NCBI RefSeq assembly: GCF_003217495.1
Contig: NZ_QJSW01000010.1
Span: forward strand, 1-64,000
DNA: 64,000 bases
Source: Paenibacillus barcinonensis
GTDB lineage: Bacteria; Bacillota; Bacilli; Paenibacillales; Paenibacillaceae
Reading direction: 5' to 3'
Under the pieces are notes generated by a model. The model did not search any database. It was given only the letters and a program-made list of their open reading frames with translations, and was not told the DNA's origin. Shown here in pieces: positions 45,734-53,600 of this stretch; positions within the stretch are counted from its first letter, which is position 1, and every line of letters begins with the position of its first letter. Position numbers and translations under genes: made by a program.

Positions 45734-45786
45734 GTGCGCTGAAGAAACGGGAATGCATCAACGGAACATCCTTCGACTTCGCGCAC
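45734..45786 (+). other. Intercistronic hairpin after the binding-protein gene
   Basis: GTGCGCTGAAG and CTTCGCGCAC form a stem with one bulged base and no T run. It probably stabilises the upstream message rather than ending transcription. Confidence 0.55.
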
Positions 45787-45819
45787 GAATAACAGCATGG
45801 GGAAAGGAGTATCTGCATC

Positions 45820-46791
45820 ATGGAGAAGCCAAATGTATCCCTTCCATCTGTTCCACCAGTCCATCGTAACAAAGGGGAACAGAAGAACACCTTTTATAGA
45901 CGGCTGTTACAGCAGCGCACCTTGGCATTTATGTGTATTCCCTTCGTGATCTGGGCGTTTATATTCAAATATTTGCCGTTATGGGGCTGGACGATGGCTT
46001 TCCAGAATTTCAAACCGGCAAGAGCTTTCGCCGATCAGCAGTGGGTAGGCATGAAGCATTTCCAAACCTTGTTTGAGGATAACACGTTCTATCGTGTGCT
46101 GCGAAATACACTGGTGATGAGCTCGATCAAGCTGGTGCTTGGCTTTGTCACCGCGATTACACTGGCACTGCTCTTAAACGAGCTCAAAAACATTATTTTC
46201 AAACGTTTTGTGCAAACGGTGAGTTATTTGCCTCACTTCATTTCCTGGGTTGTTGCTTCAAGCATTGTGCTCACTATACTGTCTCCAGATGGTGTCATTA
46301 ACCTTATTCTAACGAAGCTTCATCTGATCGACAGTCCTGTACTCTGGATGGGAAAAGGGGAGTATTTCTGGGGCATACTCGGGGCCACTGAGGTATGGAA
46401 GGATGTAGGGTGGAACACGATTATCTATCTGGCAGCCATAACCTCCATTGATCCTGCCCAGTATGAAGCAGCAGAGATTGATGGGGCGAGTCGATTCAAG
46501 CGCATGCTGTATATTACACTGCCAGGCTTAAAGCCGGTTATCGTCATTTTGTTGATTATGAATATGGGAAGCATTCTGGAATCCGGATTTGAACCGCAAT
46601 ATTTGCTGGGCAACGGAATGAACATGGATTATTCAGAAAACCTGGATATCTTTGTCCTGAAGTATGGTTTGGGACTGGGGAACTTCTCCTTGGGTACAGC
46701 AGCCGGGATTTTCAAAACGGTGGTCAGCTTCATCTTCCTGTTCACCGCCAACTATATCGCCAAGAAAATGGGAGAGAGCAGACTATTCTAA
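45820..46791 (+). CDS. Sugar ABC transporter permease (LplB type)
   Basis: A 323-residue permease with six hydrophobic helices and a hydrophilic N-terminal tail of about 30 residues. The ATPase-coupling loop is EAAEIDGASRFKRMLYITLP near residues 210-230. ATG 45820 follows GGAAAGGAG. It pairs with the next gene to form the channel; no ATPase gene is in the locus, as is usual for this group, which relies on a shared MsmX-like ATPase. Confidence 0.93.
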   Translation: MEKPNVSLPSVPPVHRNKGEQKNTFYRRLLQQRTLAFMCIPFVIWAFIFKYLPLWGWTMAFQNFKPARAFADQQWVGMKHFQTLFEDNTFYRVLRNTLVMSSIKLVLGFVTAITLALLLNELKNIIFKRFVQTVSYLPHFISWVVASSIVLTILSPDGVINLILTKLHLIDSPVLWMGKGEYFWGILGATEVWKDVGWNTIIYLAAITSIDPAQYEAAEIDGASRFKRMLYITLPGLKPVIVILLIMNMGSILESGFEPQYLLGNGMNMDYSENLDIFVLKYGLGLGNFSLGTAAGIFKTVVSFIFLFTANYIAKKMGESRLF

Positions 46792-46807
46792 GAGGAGGGC
46801 CTAGGCC

Positions 46808-47728
46808 ATGCCAAAAGCAAAATCATCCCGCTTGCGGAACAGCAGCGCCGGGGACCGTGCGTTTGATGCATTTAATATCATTTTCATGATCTGTCTAATG
46901 ATTGTTACCATCTATCCGTTTATCAATATGATTGCTGTTTCACTGAATGATGCCAACGATGCGATTCGCGGGGGCATATATCTGTGGCCGAGGGTATGGA
47001 CACTGGATAACTACAAATACATCTTTGGTGAATCCGATATCTATCATGCTACGCTGATCTCGGCGCTTCGTACGATCATTGGTACCATTGTATCTGTATT
47101 CTGTACTGCAATGCTCGCGTACACCCTCAGTCGTCAGGAATTCGTGCTTCGCAAGTTTGTAACCATGTTCTTTGTGTTCACAATGTACTTCAGCGGTGGA
47201 TTGATTCCAGGCTACCTGCTAATTCGTGATCTCGGTCTGATTGGCTCGTTCTGGGTATATATCATTCCGGGAGTCATTGGTGTATTTAATATGATTGTCA
47301 TTCGTTCATTTATCGAAGGACTGCCTGAAGGCATTCTGGAATCGGCTCGCATTGATGGAGCTGGAGAATTTACGACGTTTATGCGGGTTGTTCTGCCGTT
47401 AACAATACCGGCGATGGCAACGGTATCTCTTTTCGTAGCTGTAGGTCAGTGGAATTCCTGGTTTGATGTTTTTCTATATAACTCGTCTAACAAGGAATTA
47501 AGTACACTTCAATATGAATTAATGAAGATTCTGCAAACCTCGACCACTTCGGCAACCTCTTCAGCAAGTGATGTGTATCAATCTGCCGATAATAGTGGCG
47601 TTGCCGTCACACCAACCTCCATTCGGGCAACCATGACGATTATTGCCAGTGTACCGATTCTAATGGTGTATCCGTTCCTGCAGAAATACTTTGTACAAGG
47701 GATGACGATTGGAGGAGTGAAGGGTTAG
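46808..47728 (+). CDS. Sugar ABC transporter permease (YtcP/LplC type)
   Basis: The second channel subunit, 306 residues with six hydrophobic helices and coupling loop ESARIDGAGEFTTFMRVVLP. A YtcP-like end (FLQKYFVQGMTIGGVKG) is recognisable. ATG 46808 follows GAGGAGG, 16 bases after the first permease. Confidence 0.93.
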   Translation: MPKAKSSRLRNSSAGDRAFDAFNIIFMICLMIVTIYPFINMIAVSLNDANDAIRGGIYLWPRVWTLDNYKYIFGESDIYHATLISALRTIIGTIVSVFCTAMLAYTLSRQEFVLRKFVTMFFVFTMYFSGGLIPGYLLIRDLGLIGSFWVYIIPGVIGVFNMIVIRSFIEGLPEGILESARIDGAGEFTTFMRVVLPLTIPAMATVSLFVAVGQWNSWFDVFLYNSSNKELSTLQYELMKILQTSTTSATSSASDVYQSADNSGVAVTPTSIRATMTIIASVPILMVYPFLQKYFVQGMTIGGVKG

Positions 47729-47829
47729 GTACAGGATTAAGTTAGAGCAGGTGTGGAGCAGGGAGTTGTGCAGAGGCTTCACATTTACGAACCAGCTTCA
47801 AATCATATACGTCGGGAGATGACCAACAC

Positions 47830-49506
47830 GTGAATTCATTGATCAAAAAATCATTATGCACCATGCTGGCTGCGGTAACGGCATTACCATTATTTTATGT
47901 TCCTGTATCCTCCAATGTCATGGCAGCTAATGATGTTGTCGTTAATACATCTTCAACGAAACAAACGATACGCGGTTTTGGCGGCATGACACATTCCGGC
48001 TGGATTGGTGATCTTACTGCGGCTGAGCGGGAAACCGCTTTTGGCAACGGGGCAGATCAGCTTGGATTTTCCGTACTGCGAATCCCGATTGATGAGAACA
48101 AGAACAACTGGCAGCGGGAAGTAGCAACGGCGAAAAAAGCGATTGAGCATGGTGCGATCGTATTTGCATCTCCCTGGAATCCGCCGAGTGATATGACGGA
48201 AATTTTCACGCTGAACATGAGCTCGGGCGGTGGTTCAACGTATGAAGCCGAATCCACAACAACGCTATCTGGAGGTGCTTCGGTAGACACGGCCTTTACA
48301 GGATACACGGGTACGGGGTATGTCTCGTTCCAAAATCCGAGCGGATCAGCTGCTCAGTTTAATACCATTCTGATTGGCAGCACGGGTACCAAAAACATCA
48401 AGATTCGTTATTCGCTGCCGTCCGGCACAAGTAATGTGGATGTCTACGTCAACGGTTCATTAGCACTGAGCAGCGTACCATTTGAAGCTACAGGCAGCGG
48501 AAGTACGTGGAAGGAAAAGTCGATTCAGGTGCCGATGGTGAACGGTACAAGCACTTTAAAGTTTGTGACGACAGGAACAGGTGGACCGAACCTCGACAAT
48601 ATCAATGTGACTGCATTTGTGCAGGATACACAGGCCAAACGTCTCAAATACGACAAGTATGAGGCATATGCGCAATATTTGAATGAGTTTGATACATTTA
48701 TGAAAAATAACGGGGTTAATCTGTACGCCATCTCCGTTCAAAACGAGCCTGATTATGCGCATGACTGGACATGGTGGTCTCCAGAGGAAATGCTGCGCTT
48801 TATGAAGGAAAATGCCGGTTCCATCAACAACCGGGTCATTGCACCAGAATCCTTTTCTTATGTGAAAACGATGTCAGACCCGTTGCTTAATGATCCCCAA
48901 GCGTTAGCTAATATGGATATTCTCGGTGCACATACGTACGGCACACAATACAGCGACTTCCCTTATCCTTTATTTGAACAAAAGGGAGCAGGAAAAGAGC
49001 TTTGGATGACCGAAGTGTATTATCCGAACAGCGAGACAAATTCCGCAGACCGTTGGCCTGAGGCGCTCGGTGTAGCTGAGCATATGTACAACGCAATGGT
49101 TGAAGGAAACTTCCAGACCTATGTGTGGTGGTACATTCGCAGACACTATGGTCCAATTAAAGAGGACGGCACGATCAGTAAACGGGGTTACAGCATGGCG
49201 CACTATTCGAAGTTTGTTCGTCCAGGCGATGTTCGGGTAGATGCAACCAAAAACCCGGTGAACGGCGTATATGTATCGGCATATAAAGGAGAGAACAACA
49301 AAATCGTTATTGTGGCCATTAACAAAAATACCTCAGTCGTGAATCAACGCTTCACGGTGCAGCAGGCAGTGACCTCCACGGTGTCCTCCTGGATTACAGA
49401 CAGCACACGTAATTTGGCCGCAGGTTCTCCGTTGCAGGTATCAGGCAATGGCTTCACAGCAAACCTCCCTGCCCAGAGTGTGACAACCTTTGTTATTCAG
49501 CCATAA
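47830..49506 (+). CDS. xynC: GH30 glucuronoxylanase (XynC-like) with inserted CBM6/35-type domain
   Basis: A secreted endo-xylanase that cuts glucuronoxylan relative to 4-O-methylglucuronic acid branches. A signal peptide (cleavage after VMAA, about residue 33) precedes QTIRGFGGMTHSGWIGDL, nearly identical to B. subtilis XynC as I recall it. The acid/base is Glu-306 in SVQNEP and the nucleophile Glu-395 in LWMTEVYYP; the glucuronate-recognising WWYIRRHYGP is intact. The odd feature is about 135 residues (131-265) inserted between FASPWNPPSDM and AKRLKYDKY, resembling a CBM6/35 module: YEAES at its start, GTGYVSF, and LDNINVT at its end. B. subtilis XynC has only a few residues there. Start is GTG 47830, behind GGGAGATG. 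Confidence 0.93.
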   Translation: MNSLIKKSLCTMLAAVTALPLFYVPVSSNVMAANDVVVNTSSTKQTIRGFGGMTHSGWIGDLTAAERETAFGNGADQLGFSVLRIPIDENKNNWQREVATAKKAIEHGAIVFASPWNPPSDMTEIFTLNMSSGGGSTYEAESTTTLSGGASVDTAFTGYTGTGYVSFQNPSGSAAQFNTILIGSTGTKNIKIRYSLPSGTSNVDVYVNGSLALSSVPFEATGSGSTWKEKSIQVPMVNGTSTLKFVTTGTGGPNLDNINVTAFVQDTQAKRLKYDKYEAYAQYLNEFDTFMKNNGVNLYAISVQNEPDYAHDWTWWSPEEMLRFMKENAGSINNRVIAPESFSYVKTMSDPLLNDPQALANMDILGAHTYGTQYSDFPYPLFEQKGAGKELWMTEVYYPNSETNSADRWPEALGVAEHMYNAMVEGNFQTYVWWYIRRHYGPIKEDGTISKRGYSMAHYSKFVRPGDVRVDATKNPVNGVYVSAYKGENNKIVIVAINKNTSVVNQRFTVQQAVTSTVSSWITDSTRNLAAGSPLQVSGNGFTANLPAQSVTTFVIQP

Positions 49507-49552
49507 GTAAAGGGAGATCATTCTTAAATCAATGATGAATATGAAATAGTGA

Positions 49553-49578
49553 AATAGGCAGCCCGCGGGCTGCCTATT
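49553..49578. terminator. Perfect palindrome between xynC and barstar
   Basis: A 26-bp perfect palindrome with arms AATAGGCAGCCCG and CGGGCTGCCTATT, located between converging genes. It can fold on either strand; T runs are weak, so it may terminate or protect both messages. Confidence 0.7.
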
Positions 49579-49580
49579 GG

Positions 49581-49856
49581 TTATGAGCTTAATTCCAGTG
49601 TAAAGCCATCCACCTCTTGCTCTGCCTCGTGCATAACCTCAACGACCTGATCTGCATAATCACCGAGCAGTTCCCTCGTCGTATCCAGAAAGCTCCAGTG
49701 AATCGTTAGTGGCATACGCACTTCACCTGTCAAGGCATCCCATAGGGCATCCAGATTGCATCCATAATGTTCGCCCAATTGAAGCTTGTCCTGTAGCAGC
49801 TGATGGAGCGCTTCACGGCTATGTAACTGACGCCCGTCAATCTCAATGATCCGCAT
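49581..49856 (-). CDS. Barstar-family ribonuclease inhibitor
   Basis: A 91-residue cytoplasmic inhibitor that should block the ribonuclease encoded just upstream. The N-terminal strand MRIIEIDGRQL, the helix HSREALHQLLQDKL and the YGCNLDALWDALTG segment are the barstar family pattern, including the Tyr/Asn/Leu/Asp region that enters the RNase active site. ATG 49856 is preferred, five bases after GGAGG; an ATG at 49868 overlaps the RNase stop and would add four residues. The overlap gives linked expression of toxin and antidote. Confidence 0.93.
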   Translation of the reverse strand: MRIIEIDGRQLHSREALHQLLQDKLQLGEHYGCNLDALWDALTGEVRMPLTIHWSFLDTTRELLGDYADQVVEVMHEAEQEVDGFTLELSS

Positions 49857-49867
49857 ACGTTCCTCCA

Positions 49868-50308
49868 TTATTTAATCTCCTGAAATGACTTGTAATGATC
49901 CGTCGTTTGATAGATCAGACCGTCACTCGAATACAGTATTCGGTCGCTTCCGCGCTTCCCGCCTTTGTAATGGATGTCCGCTTCATACCAGATTCGGCCT
50001 TTTTTGTTAGGAAGCAAGCCTTCACGGTTTCTGAATACATCCCCGCCGATGCTTTTGCCTGGGGCCACTTGTTGTAAATTGCCCTCACTCGGCTCCCAGC
50101 CCAGTGTGCGCGCTTCTTTCTTGGTTATATAATTGGGCGGAAGCTCGTGGTGCTCTTTGATGTAATCGGCAACCTCCTGAAATCCCATTTCCTTCGAGAT
50201 GTGAGCCGTGCCAGAGCTGGTATTGGATACGAGCTGCGAGGTACAGCCTGCAAACAGCAGCGCGGATAACAGGATGAACAGAGGGTACAGCCATTTTCTT
50301 AAAAGCAT
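49868..50308 (-). CDS. Barnase-family ribonuclease, predicted lipoprotein
   Basis: A guanyl-preferring RNase of 146 residues. Glu-109, Arg-123 and His-138 have exactly the spacing of barnase Glu-73, Arg-87 and His-102, and the segment SDRILYSSDGLIYQTTDHY is nearly that of barnase, so it should be active. The exported form differs: the signal sequence ends in a lipobox-like FAGC (Cys-22), predicting a membrane-anchored enzyme rather than a freely secreted one. ATG 50308 follows AAGGAG at a suitable distance; upstream starts lack such a site. Barstar follows immediately. Confidence 0.93.
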   Translation of the reverse strand: MLLRKWLYPLFILLSALLFAGCTSQLVSNTSSGTAHISKEMGFQEVADYIKEHHELPPNYITKKEARTLGWEPSEGNLQQVAPGKSIGGDVFRNREGLLPNKKGRIWYEADIHYKGGKRGSDRILYSSDGLIYQTTDHYKSFQEIK

Positions 50309-50346
50309 GTTCAGATCTCCTTTTAACGATGACAATGCTTCTAATG

Positions 50347-50844
50347 TTAATCCGTTTTGGACAATAAATCAATTCTCACGGAGAGAGGCTGAGACTTCGC
50401 ATGTTGAAATTTCATGAAACTTGCTACTCGCCAGATTCCAATATATGACAGGGCAATGAGATTATTAAGAAAACCCATCGTTTTGGCATCAATATCCGTT
50501 ATGAACAGCAAATCGAGATATCGAATGAAAAAAATAACAATAATGAGCAGATAAAGAGAAAGGTTTTTTTCATAATACATGTATCCATCTGATCGGCGTT
50601 CGAATGATGTCACCAGAATTAACGGGATGGACAGAACGGCGCCGATTGTAATGGAGCTAAGCACTCTGCCTGATGTAAGCACCAGTGCGGGGTCGAACAG
50701 TTCAAACAAGCAAGTAGCGATATAGAGTATCGGGATTAACAGCTTGCGCCCTGACTCATGCAGCGGCTTTTGACTGCCCTGGATAACCCCTCTTAGAATC
50801 AATAACACGATGAGTAATGAGATGGATAAGGAAATGACATTCAT
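50347..50844 (-). CDS. Four-helix membrane protein, CcdC-like
   Basis: A 165-residue membrane protein with about four or five hydrophobic segments. The order of features (KLLIPILYIATCLFE, a charged loop with SFERRSDGYMYYEKN, and a final IGIWRVASFMKF) resembles the CcdC/DUF1453 family, some members of which are linked to cytochrome c maturation. That resemblance is from memory and moderate. ATG 50844 follows AGAGGTG. No cytochrome genes are near. Confidence 0.6.
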   Translation of the reverse strand: MNVISLSISLLIVLLILRGVIQGSQKPLHESGRKLLIPILYIATCLFELFDPALVLTSGRVLSSITIGAVLSIPLILVTSFERRSDGYMYYEKNLSLYLLIIVIFFIRYLDLLFITDIDAKTMGFLNNLIALSYIGIWRVASFMKFQHAKSQPLSVRIDLLSKTD

Positions 50845-50991
50845 AGTAGACACCTCTTCTTGGATTGGTTTACATTCAGTATCCAGGATTTGGTCATCAA
50901 GCAGAAGTGAACAAAGTAATCTGGATCAGGTGACTTTTGTCATTTTTTATACGTCGAAGACACGTTTTCACAACAAAAAACACCAAGCCGT

Positions 50992-51885
50992 TTATGGCAT
51001 GATGTTGTTGGGTATGATTTGCTGGCTAAACGGGGAAGCTTCGGCTTCACGCCGTTGTTTCATATATTTTCCTGGTGAGATGCCTACAATTTTGGTAAAG
51101 CTTCGAATGAAATTGGCATAGTCACTAAATCCCGACTGGTAACAGGCATCGGTAATGCTCATGCCATCTCGAAGATGCAGCTTGGCTAATTCGATACGCC
51201 GACCCAGGATGTAGGAACGAAGGGTTAGCCCGGTATGCTTTTTAAACTGTCGACTTATTGAAGTGCTGTTCATGTAGAATTCTTCGGACAGTATGCCGAG
51301 AGTAATATCTTGAGTAATATGTTTATCAATATATTGCATCGTTTTTCGCACCAGTTCTGGCATAATATCCTGAGGCACGAAGGTATTATGTTGAAACCAC
51401 TGATTGATCAGGACCAGCATATGCGCCATGGCTGCATTGGTTCTGACATCGGCACCGAATATATTATATGAAGCATAACGCTCAATCTGCTGGGTCCAAT
51501 AGAGTAGCTGGTTTAACTGATCATCTTGCAGATGAATAATATTGCCTGTACCTTGCGGACGATGGTCAAAGCAGGACAACAAATTGGTCAGCACGGTAGA
51601 GAGCTGGGAAACATATGTCTTCTTCAAATTGATGGTGATGCGTTCATATTCCGTTTCATCCAGAATGAGCGTGCGATGCATCTCGTCGGGAGAGATGACA
51701 AGAAGATCTCCGCGCCGCATGGGATAACAGCGATGATCAACATAGAAATGCACATGACCCTTCAAAAATAAAAAGATTTCGTATGCATTATGCCGATGAT
51801 AACTGGATTCTAGCTTATATGACGTTGAAGGATGACGGTATAACAATTCAGGCTGAATGGGATCATAAAAGTACTCAGAAGACAT
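50992..51885 (-). CDS. AraC-family regulator
   Basis: A 297-residue regulator with an N-terminal cupin domain (SSYHRHNAYEIFLFLKG, PMRRGDLLVISPDEMH) and C-terminal helix-turn-helix pair (LSEEFYMNSTSISRQFKKH and ACYQSGFSDYANFIRSFTK). ATG 51885 lies about 12 bases after AGGAGGTG. It is divergent from the GH43 genes, the most likely targets; arabinose or xylo-oligosaccharide as effector is a guess. Confidence 0.93.
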   Translation of the reverse strand: MSSEYFYDPIQPELLYRHPSTSYKLESSYHRHNAYEIFLFLKGHVHFYVDHRCYPMRRGDLLVISPDEMHRTLILDETEYERITINLKKTYVSQLSTVLTNLLSCFDHRPQGTGNIIHLQDDQLNQLLYWTQQIERYASYNIFGADVRTNAAMAHMLVLINQWFQHNTFVPQDIMPELVRKTMQYIDKHITQDITLGILSEEFYMNSTSISRQFKKHTGLTLRSYILGRRIELAKLHLRDGMSITDACYQSGFSDYANFIRSFTKIVGISPGKYMKQRREAEASPFSQQIIPNNIMP

Positions 51886-51996
51886 CTGATGTAGGCACCT
51901 CCTGTCATTTCACGCAATAAATCAAGCAAACAACGCAATGAAATTGGATTCAGGTTCACTTAAAATGTAATCATCCTATCACGAAGACGTTTGTTT

Positions 51997-52010
51997 TGCA
52001 AACGCTCTCT
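51997..52010. promoter_or_regulatory. Weak cre-like site before the GH43 genes
   Basis: TGCAAACGCTCTCT matches the cre consensus at 12 of 14 positions and lies between the divergent AraC and GH43 genes. Confidence 0.4.
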
Positions 52011-52094
52011 ATTTGTTATGCCCAAAAGTTGCACAATCTCATTGAAGTTGAATACTATCAGGTAGATTCATTCTATTTTCTGGAGGAATACGAG

Positions 52095-53585
52095 ATGAAT
52101 AATGAAATGATGCCGCAGGCTATTGAGCAGCGGGAGATTGGCAAGCTTCGCCCTAACGCTAACCCTTTAGTGGCTCACAAATTCGGTGCTGATCCATATG
52201 CGCTGGTATACAACAATCGTGTCTATCTGTATATGACAAGTGATAAGCTGGAATATGATGCAGATGAAATCCCTCAGAAAAATAGCTATCAGTCCATTAA
52301 CAAAATAACGGTTATCTCGTCGGAGGATCTGATGAACTGGACGGATCACGGAGAGATCAAGGTGGCAGGGCCAGAAGGGGCGGCTACCTGGGCATCACAA
52401 TCGTGGGCTCCGGCAGCGGCACATCGCTTGATTAACGGGCAAGACCGTTTTTATCTGTATTTTGCCAATAACGCAAGTGGAATTGGTGTATTAAGTGCTC
52501 CAACCCCGATCGGTCCCTGGTCAGACCCGATCGGGAAAGCGTTGGTGACAAGAGCGACCCCTGGGGTGGAAGACGTCACTTGGTTATTTGATCCGGCTGT
52601 GCTGGTGGATGATGACAATCAGGCCTACCTCTATTTTGGCGGAGGTGTTCCTGAAGGAAAGCCTCAGAGACCGGACACAGCGCGAGTGATGCGACTTGGA
52701 GCAGATATGGTCAGTGTTGAGGGGAGTGCCCAAGTCATCCCTGCGCCCTTTATGTTTGAGAATTCAGGCATACATAAGCATCAAAACATATATTACTATA
52801 CGTATTGCTCGAACTTCTTTCAGGTGGAGCGTGATGAAGATAGTCCGCCGCCGGGGGAAATCGCATATATGACGAGTACGCATCCGATGGGTCCATGGAC
52901 ATATCAGGGAACCATTTTGAAAAATCCGGGGCATTTCTTTGGAATTGGCGGCAACAATCACCATGCCATTTTCCCGCTTGGAGCTCAGTGGTACATTGCT
53001 TATCATGCGCAAACGCTGTGTCAGGCTATGGATATTCCCGAAGGTTATCGTTCTACACATTTAAATCTGGTAGAGTATGAGGAGACGAGCGGCCGAATCA
53101 AGGCTATCCACGCAGATTACGCAGGGGTGGAGCAGCTGAAGTCGCTTGACCCGTTTCATATTGTTAGCGGTTCCACAATAGGCTGGAGTGCCGGGGTGAA
53201 CACACGTGAATTGCAACAGAACGACCAGACCCAGTCCCGTGAGCCTGAGCCGAATCCGTTGGTTAGTCAGCTGCATGCGGGCAGCTGGATTGCTCTGTCG
53301 CGTGTCGATTTTGGCAAGCAAGGTGCGGCTGCTTTTACCGCATCGTTACGCAGTCTTGGCGGTGCAGGTATACTGGAGCTTCGATTGGGAAGCGAAGATG
53401 GAAATTTGATCGGTAGTGTGCATATTCCTGCAGCTGAGGACAGTCAAGAATGGATGGAAGGCACGACTTCGATTACAGGTGCGGCGTGTGTTCATGATCT
53501 GTATCTTGTATTGAAGTCGGCGGAAAACCATCCGAACAGCAACCCGTGTATTCTTTTGCAACAATGGACATTTGAAAAGGCTTAG
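52095..53585 (+). CDS. GH43 arabinoxylan arabinofuranohydrolase-like enzyme
   Basis: A five-bladed beta-propeller hydrolase of 496 residues, most like the XynD (AXH-m2,3) group that removes arabinose from xylan. The inverting triad is Asp-33 (GADPYAL), Asp-166 (WLFDPAV) and Glu-222 (FMFENSGIHK). Residues 365-496 are a beta-sandwich with CBM6-like features (WIALSRVDFG, LELRLGSEDGNLIGSV, HDLYLVLK). ATG 52095 follows TGGAGG; upstream in-frame sequence is not family-like. XynD relatives are often secreted, but no signal peptide is present here, so it probably acts on imported oligomers. It precedes a second GH43 gene by 15 bases. Confidence 0.92.
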   Translation: MNNEMMPQAIEQREIGKLRPNANPLVAHKFGADPYALVYNNRVYLYMTSDKLEYDADEIPQKNSYQSINKITVISSEDLMNWTDHGEIKVAGPEGAATWASQSWAPAAAHRLINGQDRFYLYFANNASGIGVLSAPTPIGPWSDPIGKALVTRATPGVEDVTWLFDPAVLVDDDNQAYLYFGGGVPEGKPQRPDTARVMRLGADMVSVEGSAQVIPAPFMFENSGIHKHQNIYYYTYCSNFFQVERDEDSPPPGEIAYMTSTHPMGPWTYQGTILKNPGHFFGIGGNNHHAIFPLGAQWYIAYHAQTLCQAMDIPEGYRSTHLNLVEYEETSGRIKAIHADYAGVEQLKSLDPFHIVSGSTIGWSAGVNTRELQQNDQTQSREPEPNPLVSQLHAGSWIALSRVDFGKQGAAAFTASLRSLGGAGILELRLGSEDGNLIGSVHIPAAEDSQEWMEGTTSITGAACVHDLYLVLKSAENHPNSNPCILLQQWTFEKA

Positions 53586-53600
53586 GAGGTATATGACAGC

